A stretch of 64,000 bases of DNA. Source: Capillidium heterosporum. Its lineage: Eukaryota; Entomophthoromycota; Entomophthoromycetes; Entomophthorales; Capillidiaceae. Each line of letters begins with the position of its first letter. The first letter of the stretch is position 1. This document shows positions 36,491 to 48,518 of this stretch, piece by piece. A model generated the notes under the pieces. The model was not told where the DNA came from. It saw nothing but the letters and a program-made list of their open reading frames with translations, and did no database searches. The DNA is taken from NCBI GenBank assembly GCA_016630905.1, contig WBMQ01000002.1:2356001-2420000 (forward strand). The letters run 5' to 3'. The position numbers and the translations under genes are program-made.

Positions 36491-37521
36491 CTTTAATTTT
36501 TGTTTTCAAGCTGAAGTTGGTTGATGGTATTTATACACGATTGAGTCCTTGGCTAATTATTTTTAGAGGGAGTAGGTTTCTGTACAATTATCAGTATGCA
36601 GCCCTACATTGTCAATTCTATTTACGAGTTGCGAATTCTTTACCAGAAATTAACTCTTACGTTCAGGTGACTACAAAGAAGTTGACGACTGACATTTCAA
36701 ATTTTTATACGATCTGATACTCCTCAAAGTCCTTATCCATGTGATATACCTTAGTTTTGCTTTTGTGGATGTTTGAACCAGTAGAAAATACTGAAGCTTG
36801 TTTAGTGGAATTTAAATACCAACATAAGGTTATATTCAAATACTCAGATGAGAAGCATGGCCTTTCAAATGAGTACTTTGATAATACCTTGTTACCACGA
36901 GTTGACGGTAGGCCAAAACTTTACCTTTAGTTTTCTATCTGCCATCAGTACCCTTGTCAAGTGTCTAGCTCATGGGATACTTTCGTACGTAAAATATGAA
37001 CGAGCCATCATTTTATAGAAATACTTTTGCATAAGGCAGATAAAGCTAGGCTATAAAGTTTAATAGTTCGATAAGCCTGCAGTAAAGATTTATCATATGG
37101 TTAACTGATTTGTAAAACGTGTCTATACAGTATTGTCAATTAGTAGGCTATAGCCAAACCTATGACTATTTTCAAGAATTCTTTTCTAACATCCCTGAGT
37201 CATTTTCATTCAGCTTTGAAGTTTCACTCAAATCAAAATTTAATTTTAGCAAACTCTATTAGCAGTATTCAAAATATAAATTTAGCATAGATTTTTTTAA
37301 AACTTGCCAACTTTTTAAATCGATTCTATGAAAATAGCACTTAAATATCAAAGGAAATATCTATAGGAAATTTGGCTTAGTTTGTTAATGAAATGTAAAC
37401 CAACACTTGAAATTTTAAGTTTGGATTTCAAAGTTTAAGATAATTTAGGATTCTATATCTTATATTTTTGTAAAATATTTCTTAGCGAAATTGTAGATAA
37501 TTCCCTAGATTTCTACTTGAA
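36491..37521. other. Spacer between trypsin gene and inverted-repeat arm
   Basis: About 1.03 kb. Its left end is the promoter of the trypsin-like gene. I see no gene, RNA or repeat in the rest. It ends abruptly at the sharp outer edge of the inverted repeat at 37522. Confidence 0.5.
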
Positions 37522-38543
37522 GCTAGAAGACGTTGTAAAATAAGTATATGGAAGCGAAACTATACACCAAAGTAAAATTTCAAATATTTAGGTAATATAC
37601 ATTTTGTGGATTATAGGTTGAAGACTGCAAATGAAAGTAGCCAACCCTGTCCCTTTAGTTAGATGAATAGTTTATCAGTGTAACAGACATAGGCTGAGTT
37701 GGATCGATTGCTATACTTAAGGCACAGTACAATAGGTAGCAACTTTATAAGGCTAAATGTAATGAGCTGATTATGAAACGTTCTAATGCATTGGATGACT
37801 GCTAGGCAGTTTGTAAACCAACTCTTGGCTACTATCTACTAAATTAAGTTGGGATGCAGCTGCCTTGACAATACTTTTCTTTCAACATGCGTACATTGAT
37901 TGGATAGGTATATGATACATTTAGCTTATACTATACCATTTATTTTCGATACTTTATGTCGACTAAACCAACACCTATCCAACCACAGCTTGAAAGCCTT
38001 CCTAAATATGCTTACCACAGTAACTCATACGGTAGAACAAACTACTTTCTCAGCGAGTAAACAAGTTTTATTAGGAAATTTGTATATATATGCATAAGAC
38101 TGTTGAGCTGCATAGTAAAGCAAATTTCCAGATTGGTTACCAACAGTGAAGTCTGAACAACGACGACTTATTTAACATTCCACTGGATCCATTGGGCTGT
38201 ATTGGAATCAGTGTTACTACTTGATAAGCTATACATCTAGAGGCCCAGCAAATGTATGTGAATTGGTTCTAGTGGAGCTATAGAGCTTTACTACAGTCTA
38301 TTTTGTTTCGATTAGTCGGTTCATAGCACCTTTGATTAATAGACCATCCATCGAAAATCAGCACACATAGCTTGGAAGGAATGTTAATACAGTAACTCGC
38401 TTAAAGGCCATTACCAACCACCCAGGTAAAGCCAATAAGATATTTGAAGCCCACAAACTTGGAGGAGCCAAAGTTTATGCTGAGGGCGTTTAGCGGTTCC
38501 CCGGCACCAAAACAAAAAGCGGCACCGCCAAAGAGCAAAAAGA

Positions 38544-38616
38544 TGATCCTGCCAGGGATCGAACCTGGAATCTTGTGCTCCGTAGGCACACGCCTTATCC
38601 ATTGGGCCACAGGACC
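38544..38616 (-). tRNA. tRNA-Arg (anticodon ACG), arm A
   Basis: A 73-base cloverleaf on the minus strand without intron. The acceptor stem is GGTCCTG/CAGGATC with one G-U pair, and the D arm contains the A box TGGCCCAATGG. The anticodon stem TGTGC/GCACA encloses loop CTACGGA (anticodon ACG, read as ICG for CGN codons). The T arm is CCAGG-TTCGATC-CCTGG, followed by discriminator A. A run of five T on the transcribed strand follows two bases after the gene, as expected for RNA polymerase III termination. It is identical to the copy at 56933. Confidence 0.95.
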
Positions 38617-39591
38617 TGTTTGGCTGATTTTCAACCGTTGAATCAGCTCTTTCAAGCTATTCCATGTCCTTTTTTCTGAAGGCTCTATTTATATCAATAA
38701 AAATCTGGCTCGTACGTCAAAGGCGTCGATATCAGATCTAAAAGGTCCTTCACCATCGATTTAGGCTTGCTTATCGAATGTGCAAATGCATACCTTTTAA
38801 TGCATCTATTTTCAATTAAATGGGCTGGTCGATCGTTCAGTTTTTTATTTTCCAAGGCTGTATGGTTAAACTACGCTTAAAATGCCAGTTGGACTGGTGG
38901 CTTTATAATCTTAGTTCCTCAGCTTCAGTGTATCCAAAGTCTAAAGTGTTCAAATTTACTATCAAACTACTGGAAACTTGTAATGAAGTTTGTACTGATG
39001 GTAGCGAAGGTTAGTTTTATATAACCATCGACATTCTTATCAATTAAATCATTGGTAAACACATATATTCTAAGCCTTTATATGCAGCTTTAAATAAATG
39101 TATGGTGGCTGATGGGAACCTAGTATTATTTCGAAAATTAAATGTATTTTAATTTGTATCTGAACTGATAGCTCGAAAACCTATTGTAAATCTGCTATGC
39201 TTTCACGTATGTCCTTTTATCTCTTATTTGCATTTCCAACTGTACAATCCCATCGTAAAATCAAGTGTTAAACTTTATTGTTATCGTCCAAACCACGCTC
39301 CATAGCAAATTAAGGCACATCATGCAACTATTCCCAAGCCACCTAGTCTTGTTAAACTTTTCGTTGTCTCCTCCAATCAATTCAGCAGCGATGGCATCAG
39401 CAATCGAGCCATTATCATCTTGGATTCGGTACTATAACCACCTCTAGCTACATCTGTATCTCAAAACCATCACTTTTCTTGGATATTTGAGGCGCCTGTA
39501 ACAGTAGTGAGGGTGTGTTGTGTCGAATTTAAATCTGATTGAGACCTTAAAGGGGCTAGTAGGGTTTGACTTGACATCGTTTTTCGGTATT

Positions 39592-39635
39592 TTTCTTGCT
39601 GTAGGTAGCCACCTTATCCATTAGGTCACAGTACC
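39592..39635 (-). pseudogene. tRNA-Arg 5'-half relic, arm A
   Basis: On the minus strand, GGTACTGTGACCTAATGG and the following TAAGG resemble the first 24 bases of the tRNA-Arg(ACG) gene (GGTCCTGTGGCCCAATGG then ATAAGG) with a few changes. The similarity then breaks down around the anticodon arm. There is no T arm. It is a decayed partial tRNA about 1 kb from the intact one and in the same orientation. Confidence 0.5.
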
Positions 39636-39740
39636 TCGTCATATTTCGGAGCATACAATGTCATTCCTAACATCTTATTTTATACTTTTTTGCAATGTTT
39701 ATATATATAACTATTTATAACTTAATTCAAAATAAGAAAG

Positions 39741-41017
39741 TTATAAGTTTCTAATTGATAGTGACCTGATAGAAATAATATACAACCAGGCTATTTTATA
39801 GTTGCTATTATATAATAATATCTTTTTATTTATATATTTTTTGGACTATATCCATAGACTATAGGCTAATTAAAGTTTACAATAACCTTTTGAAAGCAGC
39901 TCTTGATTTTTAATACTAGTCTCCTACCTATTAACTTTAATGCAATTTTCTTATGTTAGTTTAAGGTTTGTTATAATGTTGAAGGCAGTTGTATACAATC
40001 GGTTGTAATATAGTGGTCTAAATCATTTTGATATCGGTACATTCATTCCACTACTGGTATGTTATATATCGGTAGTCGTTCAATCTAAATAGAGTATACA
40101 TACTTGCTAAATTGTATTTATTTTTAGGTTCTAGAATCTAGCTAAGCAAACCAAATGGATTGATAACATCATTTATAAACTTGTTGCGCTTGTTTATACA
40201 TGTACAAGATACATATTTTATATTTAAATTTATTATCTCTTTTAACTCAAGTACTACCTTTATCCCAGCTGAGTTTAACAACTTTATATAGGACATTTGC
40301 AAGATAGGTTACTAATTCAACTTGAACGGATGTAGTACTAAATTGATTAGATTTAATAGATAGAGCCTACCAGAAGCTATGTGGGCTTAGACAGGTATAA
40401 AAAGGAATTTTAGGATTATCATAAAATCAAAAGTATAGAATTTCCTACAAGTAACAGATCTATAAGCATCTATAAACCTATTTATAAAAGACTAGGTGCA
40501 AACTACTGTATAGCTCTAATTAGAACTACTATACTCATATATACAAGTTTAACTACAAAGTCTATAACTGAGGCCATAGGAAACTAAATTTATCATCAGC
40601 TACTATCACTTTGTAGCAAAACCTAACTTAATTCAAGTACGAGATAGCTATGGTTAATAAAAAATGGGCCTATATTTAATTTTGCCTATACGGTATCACA
40701 GCACCTTATTATATACTACACATATATCCCAAAACTTCTATAAATATGCTTAAAGAGATAGCCCATAGCATCAAAAGGTAAGGTGCTAACCTGGATCTGT
40801 TTCATGTACTTTTAAGTTTCAGACTAAATCGTAAGTTGAACAAGATTACCTTACCATAAACTCGTATTTTTGTTGGAAATGTAATCTAGCTGTGCATTTT
40901 TTACAAGACTATGTACCTATCTTATGAATATATTCATACAATTCTATTTATTTACACATCAAATTAAATACCATCAGAAAATACACATCAACTTAAAATA
41001 TTGTATTGTAATACGTT
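39741..41017. other. AT-rich intergenic DNA
   Basis: About 1.28 kb of AT-rich sequence between the inner edge of repeat arm A and the stop of the aspartic protease gene. No open frame, RNA or repeat that I can support. Confidence 0.5.
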
Positions 41018-42640
41018 TTAATTGGTCATAGCCACTCCAATTCTTCTTTTCTCCAAGTCAAAAGCCGTATAGTAAGCTCTCAAAAAAGGACTGCCCAAGA
41101 TCCAGAAGTTCAAGTTGTTGGGTAAAGGTACAAAGACCGACATACAACTGTTGATATCATGGGGGTCCCGAATCACATAGTCATTGGGAGCCAACTCGAT
41201 TTTGACTTTGCCATCGTTGGGATCTTCACTTTGAGGATCAATTATCTGCGAATCTAGAACAAAAGTTAAAGTCGGTAGGTCGAGGCTATTACACTTGACG
41301 ACGAAGGTCAAGTTGTTATTGTTGATGTCGGGCATAGCACCTATAGCTTTATGGATGGAATTGAGTTCAGATTGAGGTAGTGCTACTACGGGCGATCCGG
41401 TATCAAGAAGTACGGTTTTGGATTGAATGGGGAAGTTCTTGGCCAAATTCTTGTTTTCCAGCGTATTTTTGTTACCGTTGTTGTAGGTGACGGTGATACC
41501 TGACGTCGTATCCAACTTCAACTCCCATCGTGACGAATTTTTGGTGAGTAGGTTCAGCCATAACATTTTGGTGTTCCTCTTGAACTTAGTTTTATCGATG
41601 TACCCCAAACTCAAACTGCCGCCCAGCTTTTCGTTTTGGTTGCTGATGACGCTTTTCCCAGTGGAAGAGGGAATCCGGTTCAAAAATATGGAAAATCCAT
41701 AAAACTGCTTGTGCTCCAATTTATCCAAAAGGTATTTGAGGGGAATATCCTGTTTGCTAAGTTTAGGGCTGAAGCTTAGTCCTAAAATCCCGTCGTAGGT
41801 CTGGTTTACGAAATCAGCTGGTAACCTGTCTACTAAGCCAAAAGTTAACTTTCCAGCATCATCTTCTGAAGTCTGCTCCTGATCACTGAAGCTATTCAAG
41901 TTGACGATATCTTTGCCGATTATACCATCGATAGTACCACTGACGTAGTTCAGCTTGAACTTCTGATTGTCGGTGATGAAAGTGGTGGACTTTCCAACAT
42001 CGAACTTGGTCTTGTTCCTACATTGGGCACTTACGCAACTTTTATCGATTACCCAAAGGTCGCTGGAACCCGAATCCATCACTACTTTGAACTTCTGTTT
42101 GCCGATGACCAAGTTTCCGTAGTAGGCAAAGTAATCAATCGTACTCAAGTTCTCTTTGAATGAGTTTATTTCGTTGTTGCTTGAGCTATCGTCGCTGCCG
42201 TTGCCAAAGTTTTCGGGCCTGGGGAAGAATCGATTACGGGGTAACGATTTTAAGAAGTCCGGCAGGCTATCCGATACGATTCTCCTTATAGGAGGCAAGT
42301 TATAATCCTTGAACGGTTCGGCGTCCCTCTTAATTAGTTGCTTCCTTTTGCACTTTTCTTTGTTGCTGCTAGTGTTGTCGTTGTAATTAAACTTGCTGTT
42401 GTATTGGTACACGTTCTCAAGATTCAAATTTTCGATGGCGATGGCGTAGTTTTTGATTGCCATACCAACCTTCTCAGCGACCTGGTTGAGTTTACAGTCT
42501 GCTTCCAACTTCAATGTGTAGGGTTGGTACACTTGGTAGTGGTAAGGGCATTTACTTTTGGTTTTACTTCCACACGTAGCCTTTGTCACGTACAGATTAC
42601 TGAGTAGGAGTAGAATTAGTATTTTAAGTCGAATATACAT
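41018..42640 (-). CDS. Pepsin-like aspartic protease (A1) with long N-terminal region
   Basis: A single exon of 540 residues with a signal peptide (MYIRLKILILLLLSNLYV). The two catalytic aspartates are in VVMDSGSSDLWV (about residue 190) and VLLDTGSPVVALP (about residue 415). Other landmarks are YDGILGLSF and the C-terminal FWILGSPFLRAYYTAFDLEKRRIGVA. The region before the protease core is unusually long, about 170 residues. It has four early cysteines and an N-rich part, and includes a dibasic KRDAEPF site that a Kex2-type protease could cut to remove the prosegment. Several NxS/T sites suggest glycosylation. It is likely secreted or vacuolar. The flap Tyr is not easily placed because the usual sequence is altered (LNYVSGTIDGIIG). 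The gene is intact. Confidence 0.92.
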   Translation of the reverse strand: MYIRLKILILLLLSNLYVTKATCGSKTKSKCPYHYQVYQPYTLKLEADCKLNQVAEKVGMAIKNYAIAIENLNLENVYQYNSKFNYNDNTSSNKEKCKRKQLIKRDAEPFKDYNLPPIRRIVSDSLPDFLKSLPRNRFFPRPENFGNGSDDSSSNNEINSFKENLSTIDYFAYYGNLVIGKQKFKVVMDSGSSDLWVIDKSCVSAQCRNKTKFDVGKSTTFITDNQKFKLNYVSGTIDGIIGKDIVNLNSFSDQEQTSEDDAGKLTFGLVDRLPADFVNQTYDGILGLSFSPKLSKQDIPLKYLLDKLEHKQFYGFSIFLNRIPSSTGKSVISNQNEKLGGSLSLGYIDKTKFKRNTKMLWLNLLTKNSSRWELKLDTTSGITVTYNNGNKNTLENKNLAKNFPIQSKTVLLDTGSPVVALPQSELNSIHKAIGAMPDINNNNLTFVVKCNSLDLPTLTFVLDSQIIDPQSEDPNDGKVKIELAPNDYVIRDPHDINSCMSVFVPLPNNLNFWILGSPFLRAYYTAFDLEKRRIGVAMTN

Positions 42641-43501
42641 GTTGATGCTATTAGTTTGTAAAGAAAAAAGGTAAAGGGCAACATTCGATGTCGAAATATT
42701 TTAAAGTAATATGCTATAAAAGGAGTGGATCCACAGATGTCTTAAATTTTAGTTCAGTCTAATATAAGTTTATTGTACGCTAAGTTGAGTTCAAAGAACT
42801 GTATTGAAAATGTATTGATTTCTCGTTTTATCCACTCATTTTTCAATAGAAACCCTTTAAAAGTGCAGCTTTATATTTGAGTTAAATAAGGTACCCAAGC
42901 TCATATATGTATACTATTAAGTGGATTTAATTACTCTAAACCATATGTATATATTTAAATGTCTATAAATAACTATATAAAATTCAGCTATAGTTAGTTT
43001 ATGCTTTACAAAGTAGGAGTTTAGTTTGTATTTGTAAATAAGTAATGGCACATATTTCAACACTACTTTAGCATGGTATTTCAAAAGAAACTTTATTAGT
43101 ATATATGAAATAACAGAAGGTTATGATAGCCTACATATCATAGGCTACCACCACTATCCAAAGAACGACCATTCAAAGGCATGGGTATCGGAAATATCTT
43201 ATATCTTCTCCATTCAAAATGATACTAGCTAATACCGTAATCTATATTAACTTCCATTTAGTACAATTTCAAATTTAAAGCCGATGCCACGTTACATACA
43301 AAGCTTATTGCATTTACCCATCACAAATGTTCAAATCACAACGACATTTAGCCAGAATTATTAATTGATCTAGAATCCATGTGCAACTTTGACTTACGTA
43401 GAAAGAGAAAAAATTCAGGCATAACACAAAATTAATAATGTTGGATGTAATAGAAGCGACATCCCTAAAACAATGTATGAAAACAGAAAAACTTTAATAA
43501 A
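42641..43501. other. Spacer between aspartic protease and MATE genes
   Basis: About 860 bases containing the promoter of the protease gene and the 3' end of the MATE gene. No other feature seen. Confidence 0.5.
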
Positions 43502-45129
43502 TTAATGGCCCGAGCTGGAAGGCGAATCAGATACGGCCAACCTCTTGAAACACAAGCTAACCTCCTCCTGCCAGTCGGTGAGGCATAGGACGTACAGGGC
43601 AACAGCAGTGCTGGAGATGGTCAAAGCGATACAGGTACCATACCATAGACCAACAACTCCGAAATCCAGGATAAAGGTCATGTACAAAGCAGTTGGGATA
43701 GCTAAAACGTAGTAGGCGATGAAGTTGACAATGGCGCCTACCTTCTGCCTGCCTTGACCTCTTAGGAGACCACCACAAGTCGTACCTACACAGTCGAATA
43801 CTTGGTAGATGGCAGCTACTGGGCAGATGATGGCAACAAAGTTCAAAACGTTAGGATCGGTTGAGAAGAAAGTGCCGACGGAAGGACCCAACAGCATAAA
43901 GTATGTCAAGTTGACAAGAGGTAGTAACATCGACAAGATGACCGAGGACCTAGAAGCTAGTCGAGCACGGTTGGGCATACCAGCCCCTAATAAGTTGCCC
44001 ATGCGGTTGGAGGCGGCAATAGACATACCCATAGGCATGGAGTAGGTAGCATTGGTCATGGACATAACGATGGATTGGGCGGCTAACTGGTCAGTACCAA
44101 GGTAGGAGGCAGATAACGACATAATTTCAAAGGCCCACCACTCGGCACAGATCATGAGGATACCAGGGAAGCCTAGCTTGAAGTAGGGCCACCATCCCTT
44201 CAAAGCCTGAGAGGACCAGCCACCCCAACATTGGGAACCTTCGACTTTGAAAGTGTATATCAATCCGAATGCTAAAGTTATCCACTGGGTGATGGCAATC
44301 GTCAACGGGGCACCTCTAAATCCGATGTTGGTGGAAGGATGCCAGACCAAGAAATAATTCAAAAGTAGGTTGAAGGGTAGGGTTAGCAGAACGACGTATG
44401 TCTGGGCTTTCATTATACCTAATAAATAAATAAATCAGTATATTTTTGATTATAAAATGAAATTACGTTGCGCTTGCAAGAACTTCTTCAAGCATTCAAA
44501 GGCCATGAAGGCGGGAGCTCCTAAGATGAGAGTAGCCAAATAGATACCCGAATGTTTGGCAACTGCAGGATCGATGTGTAGGGCTAGGAGTAGGTGCTCC
44601 GAGTAGTACCATACGAAAGATATAGGGATATAGATAACCAAAGTTACTAGCAAGCCACGCTGGGCATGCAAGCCAACCGAATGTTTGTCCTTTGAGCCGG
44701 TGTAGCTCTGGCTACACAAGGTATCTAGGGCGGTAGCCATACCGATAGCTACCGACCATCCGGTTATAGTGGCGAACATGTTACTTAGGGCGGCGGCTCC
44801 CAATTGTTCTTTACCCTAGTAGATTTAAAGTTAGTTTGCTTTTCATAAATAAAAGTTACCAAGTGGGAGATGGAGAAGATGTTGACTAAAGGCATGACAG
44901 CCTGCAGTAGGAAGGCCAGGACGATTGGGACGCAGGTTTTGAATTGGAAAAAGATCTCTTGAACATAATCGGACCACTCGGCCTCATAGATTAAGTCACT
45001 GTGGGGGGTTATGGTGGTGTCGGAGTCATGTCGTTTTATGAGAGGAGTACCTTCGGTTTGCTCTTCAATGAAGGTGGAGTTCGATTTCACACTGAGATTG
45101 GGGGAGGTTTCCCTGTAGTCGTTGCTCAT
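43502..45129 (-). CDS. MATE-family multidrug/metabolite efflux transporter
   Basis: Three exons, 45129-44860, 44815-44467 and 44418-43502, join in frame to 511 residues. An acidic cytosolic lead is followed by about twelve hydrophobic segments in two homologous halves. MATE landmarks include ATALDTLCSQSYTGSK with GLHAQRG at about residues 120-145, GIMKAQTYVV near the middle, and the second-half counterparts AASNRMGNLLGAGMPNRAR and TTCGGLLRGQGRQKVGAI. Eukaryotic MATE proteins export organic cations, drugs or secondary metabolites using an ion gradient. The substrate here is unknown. The fungal relative Erc1 confers ethionine resistance. The gene lies between a protease and an aminotransferase, but the wide gaps argue against a tight cluster. 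Confidence 0.92.
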
Positions 45130-48100
45130 CGTAGTTATATTTAATAAAGTCTAAGTTAGTTGGCACTCTTTATGTTGAGGAGTGAGGGATGTTACAAGTA
45201 TATGTATAAAGCTGGAAGAGGGTGGGCGACTAAAGCTAACCCTTTTAGAAGATCTGGGATGAACAATAAAATGAAATTTGGATGGTGTAAGTTTTGAAAA
45301 TTTGCCAGGTGCCACTACCTTATATATATGCTGATTTTACAAAAAGGCTGGATAAGGTTATCTATCATCCGGTTTCTTTCTACCTGTAGTGAATTAGAAA
45401 TGAGTCGGCTTCAAACCAGCTCTTGATTTTACATTTTAATTAGGTAAATTGGCTAAATTTTTAAATTATTGTTTGTACTTCTGGGTACAATCTATGTGAA
45501 TGGGTAATTTCAAGTATAACAATTTGTTCCCAAGAACTGGAAAAGATTATTAATCGGTGCTACGTGCTCTGGCTAAATTGTTATCGTTGAATTGGATTTG
45601 GACATCTCTTTTGTTGGTTTTTGGGAAGAACTTTAACTTTTAGCTTTCGCGGATTTTACTAATGTATCCAATGAAAAGCTATTTTTAGACCACATCCAAA
45701 TGGTTCATTGGGCTTATAGTCGAAGTCGTTATAAATATGTGTAAGGTTGCCGCCAATTTAGATAATAGAACTCCCATCCCTACTAAATCTATGGAACGAT
45801 ACTACTGAGCTTCAAACTCATGTTTCCTATGCTTTAGAATTTTCAGTTATACGGATATAAAGTAGACTGCTACGCTCGAATTCCGCAATGGTACACCCCA
45901 AGTTAGATGTGGATATATGAGACTATCGTTATCTAAATTGAAAGATCTAGGTTCTCTATTGGGTTTTGGACAATTTGGATCAAATAATCAGGTTTTGAGA
46001 ATGGCAACATCAGCTTTTTATTGGTTGCGGGAGGTTGCGGGTAAATTTGAGTTGTAAACAAAAGCATTCAGTATACAAAGTTGGTATCGTTCATAGGTTA
46101 TACCGACATCCACCATTGGAGTAAGCTAAAAGCGATCAACTTTCTATGCGAGTTGTGAAGCCTTTTCATTTTCGGAACCTTGACAAAAGTTGTTAAAGCC
46201 CAACTGGGATGCCATCGGTAAATTAAGGTTTCAGGTTCGAGCCACACCTATAAAATTGTTGCCACTATTGGTAATTAGAGAACCCTATGCTCCAACACTG
46301 GCATCCCTACCACATTCTGTATACTTGGTTCTGCACCCTACACCGAACTACCGGTTTTTTGGTGGTTCAGAGATAGTGTTTTACAGCTGTTTGGTATTTA
46401 AATAGCAAACATCAGATTCCTATTCCGAAAGCTTTCAAACCAACTCATCGAATTTAGAAGCTAACTTAAGTCCAAAGTTCCCATGTCGGCTCAGCATGTG
46501 ATAAATTATTAGGTTGAATTCTGTAGAGTAATGGTATGTGATGGCGACGTTAAGATGTCTATCCTTAAAATGTTTTTATAGGTAAAGGCAATGTGACTAT
46601 TCGCCGATTCTTCTACTTGAAAAACTACCTTAACTGTAAAACAGATATCAAAAGATCGATAATCTCTTAGTAGATAGCTAAGGGCATACCTCATCTATAC
46701 CTATCTACATCTAAGATTGGGTGGACCATCGTCTTTAAATTTGTAATTGCTTTTTTGTAAGGGGGTAGTGAGAGATGGGTGGCACCGAAGAACATTTTAA
46801 AAATTTTACCTAAATATTACATTTCTTTATTAAATGTGCATAACAACGCCTATTGCCTTTAATATATGTAGACTTAACTATTCAAACGGTACCAAAATTT
46901 ACAAGATAAACTCCTATCGGAAGTTTTGTTTGACATCTTTTATTTGTAACGATAACGTTCCTATATCTGTAATGAAGCTGCAGGCAGGTACCCGGTGCAA
47001 CCATTGACTTGTAAAAATTAAAGTTACGTAGATGAATAGGTTGGTGTGGTGAGCTTAAAATGTATTTATACTTATTAAGGTTAAATTCTTTTGGGTTGCC
47101 AAATTTTGATTTTACTGGTGAGCTTTTAGAGTTTTGCAATTTAGCCATTTCACCGACCAACGTGACATAAGTCCACATTACGATTAAAGCGATTTTTTCA
47201 CATAGAACAGATGCAAACGCCAAACTACTTTTAGTTTTTGGATTAGTTTGTACTTGTGCCCTAATATAGCCTTGGAATTTCCCTATATGATCAACTATTT
47301 CCGAAATTTTAGGGTTACTAATAACCTGTTACTAATCCAATTTCTCGGACTTTCTACTTTGCTTTGAGTTTGGGTTCAGTTTCTAGCCATCAAAAACATC
47401 TCGTGTAAGACCTTTCTATTATTAAGTACCCTACTCAATATCAAACTTTTGTACAAGACTACCGACTTTTGGGAATGTTTTTACACTTGTACAGATGTAA
47501 ACGGGTACTATCTCTTCAAACAGTTATCTATCAAATATTTGAGGTAGTATAAGCTAAAAGTATATCCACTTTTCATTTAGCCTACCGATCTTTCCCGTAA
47601 CTTTGAACATTTTGGATATATACGCAATCTGAGGTATAAATTTGGCAAATAAAACAAACCAAAGGAAACTGCCGAGATATAGGATTTAAGCCCTGTTCTT
47701 TAGGACCTAGATTCGAGTGTAGTCTAGATGAAGTTCTTTACATATATATACTAGTATAGTGATTAAAACTCAGCCATCAAAAGATGCCATCTATGTTCTC
47801 GCTATCGTTTTGCTGCTACAGCTATATTGATACCAAGTCGATATCAAAACCTTTAGGATAAGCTTCCTTACTAATTAGTATCGCTTATTTACTTCATCAT
47901 AAAAGAACTACATCGCAGGCTCATAAGGTATAATAATAGTTTAAATTGTAGATGTAGTGAATCGTATACTAAAATTGATGTTATTACCAATATTATATCG
48001 ATTTCTATCAGTAAAGCCTATCTAGATTTAAAACTTTCAGATGCTTAATATACCATACATGTAAATTTAATCTCAACTTTGACCCGCAACAAAAATAGTA

Positions 48101-48518
48101 TATGACCCTAGAACACCCTCTATTAGAATATTTTTACTATCTTCTACATCATATATTAAAAATTTTGAGGCTAAATTTTGAAAAATACGACGGTTCATAC
48201 TTGAAATACCTTGAATGATATAACTGATTTGAAAAATTTAGCAGGCTAGAAATTTATACAACAAAAGCACAATAGGACTCATATTCAATTTCTAACACTA
48301 CCTATACTCCATTTGAGCATTTAATAAACATTTGTAGATAGGCACTTATAACGTAATATCCCTCACCCATCACCAATAAGTAAAGTTTATCTGATGTAAA
48401 GGTAAATTTGCCAAGTTACATCGCTATCAAAGTTTTAAACCTAAACCCGACAAGAATTGTAGCTTTTCAATAAAAACATATTCTGCAACTTATTAAAATA
48501 ACTCCTGTAAGCTTAATA
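45130..48518. other. Long gene-poor region
   Basis: About 3.4 kb without a gene I can support. The left 300 bases hold the MATE promoter. Frames at 46190-46405 (plus) and 46882-47223 (minus) are 71 and 113 codons long, with no recognised motif and no good flanks. Less AT-rich stretches near 45880-46120 and 46190-46330 may be degraded coding sequence. No tRNA: a GGTTCGAG match near 46232 has no cloverleaf around it. Confidence 0.4.

Larger units (their letters stand above)
37522..39740. repeat. Inverted repeat arm A (about 2.2 kb, with tRNA-Arg)
   Basis: This is the reverse complement of arm B (55810-58027). Positions pair so that they add up to 95549 from 37522 to about 39373, and I found no mismatch in the stretches I compared there. 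After that come a one-base indel, a C/T change (about 39443) and another one-base indel (about 39612). Similarity then fades between about 39665 and 39740. The outer edge at 37522 (GCTAGAAGACG) is sharp. No target-site duplication is visible outside the arms. The arm carries a tRNA-Arg gene and a tRNA relic; the short protein frames shared by both arms have no recognisable domain. Confidence 0.92.

Noticed and set aside
38401-38655. 84-codon frame in both repeat arms (also 56894-57148)
   Set aside because: It runs straight through the tRNA-Arg gene and has no recognisable domain. It is identical in both arms only because the arms are identical.
43809-44045. Plus-strand frame inside the MATE gene
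   Set aside because: Shadow of the conserved minus-strand coding sequence, without its own features.
46225-46255. Possible tRNA from a GGTTCGAG B-box-like match
   Set aside because: The flanking bases cannot form T, anticodon or acceptor stems.
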